From contig NZ_CP107921.1 of NCBI RefSeq assembly GCF_036014215.1, positions 2,117,501 to 2,181,500 on the forward strand: DNA of 64,000 nucleotides, read 5' to 3'. Each line of letters starts with the position of its first letter. The first letter of the stretch is position 1. Made by a program: the position numbers and the translations under genes. Below, in pieces: positions 59,149-64,000 of this stretch. Under the pieces are notes generated by a model. The model searched no databases. It was not told where the DNA came from and saw nothing but the letters and a program-made list of their open reading frames with translations. This stretch comes from Streptomyces sp. NBC_00440. GTDB lineage: Bacteria > Actinomycetota > Actinomycetes > Streptomycetales > Streptomycetaceae.

Positions 59149-60348
59149 GTGCCCCGACCCGATTCCGCGCAACCCGGACCCCCTCCCGCACATCCTCATG
59201 CCGCGACGCTGAAGCGGCTGGAGCAGGCCTCCGGCCGGCTCTCGGCGAACGCCATCGCCCGGATGGACGAGACGTTGCCGTGGTACCGGGCGATGCCACC
59301 GGAGAACCGGTCCTGGATCGGTCTGGTCGCCCAGGCCGGCATCGCGGCGTTCACCGAGTGGTTCCGGCACCCCGAGGCCCCCCAGGCGATCTCCACCGAC
59401 GTCTTCGGCACCGCCCCGCGCGAGCTGACCCGGGCCATCACGCTGCGGCAGACGGTCGAGATGGTGCGCACCACGATCGAGGTCATGGAGACCGCGATCG
59501 AGGAAGTCGCCGCCCCCGGCGACGAGTCGATCCTCCGCGAGGCGCTGCTGGTCTACGCCCGGGAGATCGCCTTCGCGACCGCCCAGGTGTACGCGCAGGC
59601 CGCCGAGGCCCGCGGGGCCTGGGACGCCCGGCTGGAGTCCCTGGTGGTCAACGCGGTGCTGTCGGGCGAGGCCGACGAGGGCGCGGTGTCCCGCGCCGCC
59701 GCGCTCGGCTGGAACTCGCCCGACCATGTCTGTGTGATCCTCGGCACCGCGCCCGAGGGCGACAGCGAACTGACCGTCGAGGCGATCCGCCGCGCCGCGC
59801 GCCACGCCAAGGTGCAGGTGCTGACCGGTGTCCTCGGCAACCGGCTCGTCGTCATCGCGGGCGGCAACGACAATCCGCTCCAGGTCGCCAAGGCCCTGAT
59901 CGGCCCGTACGCGGCGGGTCCTGTGGTCGCCGGGCCGATCGTGCCCGACCTGCTCGCGGCCACCCGGTCCGCGCAGGCCGCGGCCGCCGGGCTCAAGGCC
60001 GGTTACGCCTGGCAGGACGCGCCGCGCCCGGTGCTCGCCGACGATCTGCTGCCGGAACGCGCCATCGCGTCGGACCCCTCGGCGCGTGAGCAGTTGGTGG
60101 AGGAGATCTACAGACCTCTGGAGGAGGCGGGTTCGGCCCTCCTCGAAACGCTGAGTGTCTACCTGGAACAGGCGAGCAGCCTGGAAGGCGCGGCCAGGAT
60201 GCTCTTCGTGCACCCCAACACCGTTCGTTACCGGCTCCGACGTGTGACCGACGTCACCGGCTGGTCACCCTCCGACGTGCGCTCCGCATTCACTCTGCGC
60301 ATCGCTCTGATCCTGGGGCGCCTGGCCGACGGGGATACGCAGCTCTAG
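59149..60348 (+). CDS. fasR: FasR, PucR-family activator of fatty acid biosynthesis
   Basis: 399 residues. N-terminal helical region, a GGDEF-like PucR-associated middle and a C-terminal PucR HTH: LLETLSVYLEQASSLEGAAR then LFVHPNTVRYRLRRVTDVTG. Position immediately before fabD-fabH-acpP-fabF matches FasR of Streptomyces, which activates this operon. GTG 59149. Confidence 0.92.
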   Translation: MPRPDSAQPGPPPAHPHAATLKRLEQASGRLSANAIARMDETLPWYRAMPPENRSWIGLVAQAGIAAFTEWFRHPEAPQAISTDVFGTAPRELTRAITLRQTVEMVRTTIEVMETAIEEVAAPGDESILREALLVYAREIAFATAQVYAQAAEARGAWDARLESLVVNAVLSGEADEGAVSRAAALGWNSPDHVCVILGTAPEGDSELTVEAIRRAARHAKVQVLTGVLGNRLVVIAGGNDNPLQVAKALIGPYAAGPVVAGPIVPDLLAATRSAQAAAAGLKAGYAWQDAPRPVLADDLLPERAIASDPSAREQLVEEIYRPLEEAGSALLETLSVYLEQASSLEGAARMLFVHPNTVRYRLRRVTDVTGWSPSDVRSAFTLRIALILGRLADGDTQL

Positions 60349-60354
60349 ACTTTT

Positions 60355-60379
60355 GTCGGACACCAACAATTACCCCGAC
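60355..60379. promoter_or_regulatory. Candidate FasR operator
   Basis: GTCGG (60355-60359)...CCGAC (60375-60379) dyad in the 89-base gap between fasR and fabD, the region FasR is known to bind in S. coelicolor. Exact site inferred. Confidence 0.35.
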
Positions 60380-60437
60380 GGTTCTTCGTCCCTGTCCCCA
60401 CGGGCGTCCGGAGCCGTCCACAAGAGAGAGTGTGAGG

Positions 60438-61376
60438 GTGCTCGTACTCGTCGCTCCCGGCCAAGGCGCTCAGACGCCCGGCTTCCTGACTCCCTGGCTC
60501 GAACTTCCCGGTGCCGCCGACCGCGTCGCCGCGTGGTCGGACGCCATCGGGCTCGACCTTGCCCACTACGGCACGAAGGCCGACGCCGACGCCATCCGCG
60601 ACACGGCGGTGGCCCAGCCGCTGCTGGTCGCGGCCGGTCTGCTGTCCGCTTCCGCGCTGGGCGACTTCGTGCCCGGTGCCGTCGCAGGACACAGCGTCGG
60701 CGAGATCACGGCCGCTGCTTTCGCGGGCGTCCTCGACGACGCCGCGGCCCTCGGTTTCGTACGGACCCGCGGACTGGCCATGGCCGAGGCCGCGGCCGTC
60801 ACGGAGACCGGCATGGCCGCGCTGCTCGGTGGCGACCCGGACGTCGTGCTCCCGCACCTGGAGAAGCTCGGGCTGACCCCGGCGAACGTGAACGGCGCCG
60901 GACAGATCGTCGCCGCGGGCACCGCGGAGCAGATCGCGGCGCTCGTCGACGACAAGCCCGACGGGGTCCGCAGGGTCATGCCGCTCAAGGTGGCCGGTGC
61001 CTTCCACACGCACCACATGGCTCCGGCGGTCGCCGGACTCGGCAAGGCGGCGCAGGACCTGGTCGTCGCCGACCCGGTCGTCCCGTACCTCTCGAACGCC
61101 GACGGCGAGGTGGTCACGACCGGCCCCGACGTCGTGGCCCGGCTGGTCAACCAGGTCTCGAACCCGGTCCGCTGGGATCTGTGCATGGAGACCGCTCAGA
61201 GGCTGGGCGCGACCGCGCTCATCGAGGTCTGCCCCGGCGGCACGCTGGTGGGCATCGCCAAGCGCGCCATGCCCGGCGTGCGGACGCTGGCGCTCAAGAC
61301 ACCCGACGACCTCGACGCGGCTCGCGCCCTCATCGCCGAGACCCAATCACCTGCCGCTGACGCGGCGGGGGCCTAA
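60438..61376 (+). CDS. fabD: Malonyl-CoA:ACP transacylase
   Basis: 312 residues. Acyltransferase motif VAGHSVGEITAAAFAGVL (G-H-S-x-G, active Ser), catalytic His in VAGAFHTHHMAPAV, and ICAGTAEQIAALV-like N-terminal AQTPGF. Loads malonyl onto ACP, first dedicated step of FAS II. GTG 60438 preferred (GAGAG seven bases upstream); GTG 60432 also open. Followed by fabH fifteen bases later. Confidence 0.95.
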   Translation: MLVLVAPGQGAQTPGFLTPWLELPGAADRVAAWSDAIGLDLAHYGTKADADAIRDTAVAQPLLVAAGLLSASALGDFVPGAVAGHSVGEITAAAFAGVLDDAAALGFVRTRGLAMAEAAAVTETGMAALLGGDPDVVLPHLEKLGLTPANVNGAGQIVAAGTAEQIAALVDDKPDGVRRVMPLKVAGAFHTHHMAPAVAGLGKAAQDLVVADPVVPYLSNADGEVVTTGPDVVARLVNQVSNPVRWDLCMETAQRLGATALIEVCPGGTLVGIAKRAMPGVRTLALKTPDDLDAARALIAETQSPAADAAGA

Positions 61377-61391
61377 GGAGCCCGAGAGAGC

Positions 61392-62396
61392 ATGGCGAAG
61401 ATCAAGCCCAGCAAGGGCGCCCCGTACGCACGGATCATGGGCGTCGGCGGCTACCGTCCGACCCGGGTCGTGCCCAACGAGGTGATCCTGGAGACGATCG
61501 ACTCCTCCGACGAGTGGATCCGCTCCCGCTCCGGCATCGCGACCCGCCACTGGGCATCCGACGAGGAGACCGTGGCCGCGATGTCCATCGAGGCCTCCGG
61601 CAAGGCCATCGCCGACGCCGGGATCACCGCCGACCGGATCGGCGCCGTGGTCGTGTCGACGGTCTCGCACTTCTCGCAGACCCCGGCCATCGCGACCGAG
61701 ATCGCCCACAAGCTCGGCACCGACAAGGCGCCCGCCTTCGACATCTCGGCGGGCTGCGCCGGCTTCGGCTACGGGCTGACGCTCGCCAAGGGCATGATCG
61801 TCGAGGGTTCCGCCGAGTACGTGCTCGTCATCGGCGTCGAGCGGCTCAGCGACCTCACCGACCTGGAGGACCGCGCGACGGCCTTCCTCTTCGGCGACGG
61901 CGCGGGCGCGGTCGTGGTCGGCCCGTCCCAGGAGCCGCACATAGGCCCCACGGTATGGGGCTCGGAGGGCGACAAGTCCGAGACGATCAAGCAGACCGTG
62001 CCGTGGTCGGACTACCGCGACGGCAAGGGCCGCGCGAAGTTCCCCGCGATCACGCAGGAGGGCCAGGCGGTCTTCCGCTGGGCCGTGTTCGAGATGGCGA
62101 AGGTCGCTCAGCAGGCCCTGGACGCGGCCGGTATCGAGGCGGCCGACCTGGACGTCTTCATCCCGCACCAGGCCAACATGCGGATCATCGACTCGATGGT
62201 GAAGACCCTCAAGCTGCCGGAGCACGTCATGGTCGCCCGTGACGTCGAGACCACCGGCAACACCTCCGCAGCCTCGATTCCGCTCGCGATGGAGCGGCTC
62301 CTGGCGACCGGTCAGGCGAAGAGCGGCGACACCGCGCTGGTCATCGGCTTCGGGGCGGGTCTCGTCTACGCCGCGACTGTCGTTACCCTCCCCTAG
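61392..62396 (+). CDS. fabH: 3-oxoacyl-ACP synthase III
   Basis: 334 residues. KAS III triad: Cys in DISAGCAGFGYGLTLAKG, His in VFIPHQANMRIIDSM, Asn in ETTGNTSAASIPLAM; opening RIMGVGGYRPTRVVPN and SSDEWIRSRSGIATR. Condenses (branched or straight) acyl-CoA starters with malonyl-ACP, setting the iso/anteiso fatty acids of Streptomyces. ATG 61392. Confidence 0.96.
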   Translation: MAKIKPSKGAPYARIMGVGGYRPTRVVPNEVILETIDSSDEWIRSRSGIATRHWASDEETVAAMSIEASGKAIADAGITADRIGAVVVSTVSHFSQTPAIATEIAHKLGTDKAPAFDISAGCAGFGYGLTLAKGMIVEGSAEYVLVIGVERLSDLTDLEDRATAFLFGDGAGAVVVGPSQEPHIGPTVWGSEGDKSETIKQTVPWSDYRDGKGRAKFPAITQEGQAVFRWAVFEMAKVAQQALDAAGIEAADLDVFIPHQANMRIIDSMVKTLKLPEHVMVARDVETTGNTSAASIPLAMERLLATGQAKSGDTALVIGFGAGLVYAATVVTLP

Positions 62397-62477
62397 GGCT
62401 TTCCGGAGGAATCCGGTTCGTTCGAACACCCCGAGCAGTCCCCGACACACACCGCTACACATCGAAGGAGCGCCAAC

Positions 62478-62726
62478 ATGGCCGCCACCCAGGAAGAGAT
62501 CGTCACCGGTCTCGCCGAGATCGTCAACGAGATCGCCGGTATCCCGGTCGAGGACGTCCAGCTGGACAAGTCCTTCACCGACGACCTGGACGTCGACTCG
62601 CTGTCCATGGTCGAGGTCGTCGTCGCCGCCGAAGAGCGCTTCGACGTGAAGATCCCGGACGACGACGTCAAGAACCTCAAGACCGTCGGCGACGCTGCCG
62701 ATTACATCTCGAAGCACCAGGCCTGA
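62478..62726 (+). CDS. acpP: Acyl carrier protein
   Basis: 82 residues. ACP fold with the phosphopantetheine-site serine in DLDVDSLSMVEVVVAAEERF (D-S-L). Carrier for FAS II. ATG 62478 with GAAGGAG upstream. Confidence 0.96.
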   Translation: MAATQEEIVTGLAEIVNEIAGIPVEDVQLDKSFTDDLDVDSLSMVEVVVAAEERFDVKIPDDDVKNLKTVGDAADYISKHQA

Positions 62727-62801
62727 CCCAGGCCCGCGGCTGACGCCACCCGGCGGTGGCGCCGTGATTCAGATCCCTCTACACGTGGAGAAGAAATTCC
62801 A

Positions 62802-64000
62802 GTGAGCCCGACCAATCGCACCGTGGTCGTCACCGGTATCGGCGCAACCACACCGCTGGGTGGCGACAGCGCATCGACCTGGGACGGTCTGCTCGCAGGC
62901 CGTTCCGGTGTCAAGCCGCTCACCGGCGAGCGCTTCGCCGAGCTCCCGGTCCGCATCGCCGCCCCGGTGGCTGTCGACCCGAGCGAGGTCCTTGCGCGCC
63001 CCCTCGCCCGCAAGCTGGACCGCTCGGCCCAGTTCGCGGTGATCGCGGCCCGTGAGGCCTGGTCCGACGCGGGCTTCACCGCGAAGGCCGGCGAGGACGA
63101 CGCCATCCGCCCCGAGCGCCTCGGCGCGGTCGTCGCTTCCGGTATCGGTGGCATCACCACCCTGCTCGACCAGTACGACGTGCTCAAGGAGAAGGGCGTA
63201 CGCCGCGTCTCCCCGCACACCGTCCCCATGCTCATGCCGAACGGCCCGTCCGCCAACGTCGGGCTCGAACTCGGCGCACAGGCGGGTGTCCACGCGCTGG
63301 TCAGCGCGTGCGCGTCCGGCGCCGAGGCGGTCGGCTACGCGGCCGAGATGATCCGCTCCGGCCGTGCCGACGTCGTCGTCGCCGGTGGCACCGAGGCGAC
63401 CATCCACCCGCTGCCCATCGCGGCCTTCGCCAACATGATGGCGATGTCCAAGAACAACGACGACCCCGAGGGTGCCTCCCGCCCGTACGACAAGGGCCGT
63501 GACGGCTTCGTACTCGGTGAGGGCGCAGGCATCGTGGTCCTGGAGTCGGCCGAGCACGCCGCCGCGCGCGGCGCCAAGGTCTACTGCGAGCTCGTGGGCC
63601 AGGGCCTGTCGTCGGACGCCCACCACATCGCGCAGCCGGAGCCGACCGGCCGCGGTATCGCCGCGGCGCTGCGGCACATGCTGGAGACCACCGACCTGAA
63701 GCCCTCGGAGGTCGTGCACGTCAACGCGCACGCCACGTCGACCCCCCAGGGTGACGTCGCCGAGATCAAGGCGCTCCGCCAGGTGCTGGGCGACGACCTC
63801 GACCACGTCGCGATCTCCGCGACGAAGTCGATGACCGGGCACCTGCTCGGCGGCGCCGGCGGTATCGAGACCGTCGCCACGGTGCTCGCGCTGTACCACC
63901 GCACCGCTCCGCCGACCATCAACATCGTCGACCTCGACGAGGAGGTCGACGCGGACATCGTGCGGGACAAGCCGCGGACGCTGCCGCAGGGTTCGATCTC
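62802..64000 (+). CDS. fabF: Beta-ketoacyl-ACP synthase II (3' end outside window)
   Basis: About 399 residues visible of ~420. KAS II: VVVTGIGATTPLGGD, active Cys in HALVSACASGAEAVGY, first His block HVNAHATSTPQGDVAEIKAL and second His/Lys block SATKSMTGHLLGGAGGIE. Elongating condensing enzyme of FAS II. GTG 62802 with GGAG upstream. The last ~20 residues lie beyond base 64000. Confidence 0.95.
   Translation, partial: MSPTNRTVVVTGIGATTPLGGDSASTWDGLLAGRSGVKPLTGERFAELPVRIAAPVAVDPSEVLARPLARKLDRSAQFAVIAAREAWSDAGFTAKAGEDDAIRPERLGAVVASGIGGITTLLDQYDVLKEKGVRRVSPHTVPMLMPNGPSANVGLELGAQAGVHALVSACASGAEAVGYAAEMIRSGRADVVVAGGTEATIHPLPIAAFANMMAMSKNNDDPEGASRPYDKGRDGFVLGEGAGIVVLESAEHAAARGAKVYCELVGQGLSSDAHHIAQPEPTGRGIAAALRHMLETTDLKPSEVVHVNAHATSTPQGDVAEIKALRQVLGDDLDHVAISATKSMTGHLLGGAGGIETVATVLALYHRTAPPTINIVDLDEEVDADIVRDKPRTLPQGSI

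Noticed and set aside
1..64000. CRISPR arrays, insertion sequences or transposase genes
   Set aside because: No regularly spaced repeats and no recognisable transposase or integrase translations were found.

Overview
The window is a chromosomal stretch of a Streptomyces-type actinomycete. Base composition is very GC-rich, many genes start with GTG or TTG, and several gene groups are typical of Streptomyces: fasR-fabD-fabH-acpP-fabF at the right edge, a single-chain E1 pyruvate dehydrogenase (aceE) beside DUF3052 and peroxiredoxin genes, and a large TerD-type stress cluster.

Layout. 1-9.6 kb: envelope and export genes (GT87/PAP2 membrane enzyme, DUF2330 protein, O-methyltransferase, ABM monooxygenase, GNAT, two MFS transporters). 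9.9-15.4 kb: HAD phosphatase, GDT1/TMEM165 Mn transporter behind a clear yybP-ykoY Mn riboswitch, secreted HNH nuclease, DoxX, SOD-like protein, DedA, DUF2277. 15.5-22.2 kb: DUF1254 protein, a large two-RCK NAD-binding membrane protein, a membrane PP2C phosphatase, and a NiCoT nickel/cobalt permease with a candidate Nur box. 22.8-25.9 kb: an XRE-regulator/flavoprotein island with three tiny overlapping genes. 26.1-30.7 kb: tRNA-Val(TAC), DUF4097 lipoprotein, coiled-coil protein, KDPG aldolase plus sugar kinase, FmdB zinc ribbon. 30.8-40.0 kb: Ter cluster (HAD, two-PRTase fusion, citrate-lyase-like aldolase, three TerD, TerA-like, TerC-like DUF475). 40.1-44.4 kb: peroxiredoxin, DUF3052, aceE. 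44.5-52.9 kb: I36 inhibitor, MFS/TetR divergent pair, alpha/beta hydrolase, DUF4429, AKR/MerR pair, GNAT, serine hydrolase. 52.9-56.7 kb: an apparent insertion carrying a methyltransferase, a glycosyltransferase and QueC in one operon, followed by a lower-GC spacer and broken genes. 56.7-64 kb: HAD, GNAT, pirin, then the fatty-acid synthase cluster.

How genes work together. The Ter genes form translationally coupled units (aldolase-PRTase-HAD) next to TerD/TerA/TerC-type proteins, matching the known Ter-dependent stress/metabolite module. FasR (PucR family) is the known activator of the fab genes immediately downstream. The aldolase/kinase pair forms a short KDG-KDPG route. Metal homeostasis recurs: Mn (riboswitch and GDT1), Ni (Nur box and NiCoT), and a possible iron box at doxX.

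The strongest candidate for something undescribed is the queC-GT4-methyltransferase cassette. QueC makes preQ0, the precursor of pyrrolopyrimidine (7-deazapurine) nucleosides, and a glycosyltransferase and a methyltransferase are the tailoring steps such a product would need. The cassette lies between an intact serine hydrolase gene and a degenerate copy of that gene's 3' end, so it looks like a horizontally acquired insert. All functional statements come from reading the sequence and family knowledge; no searches were run.
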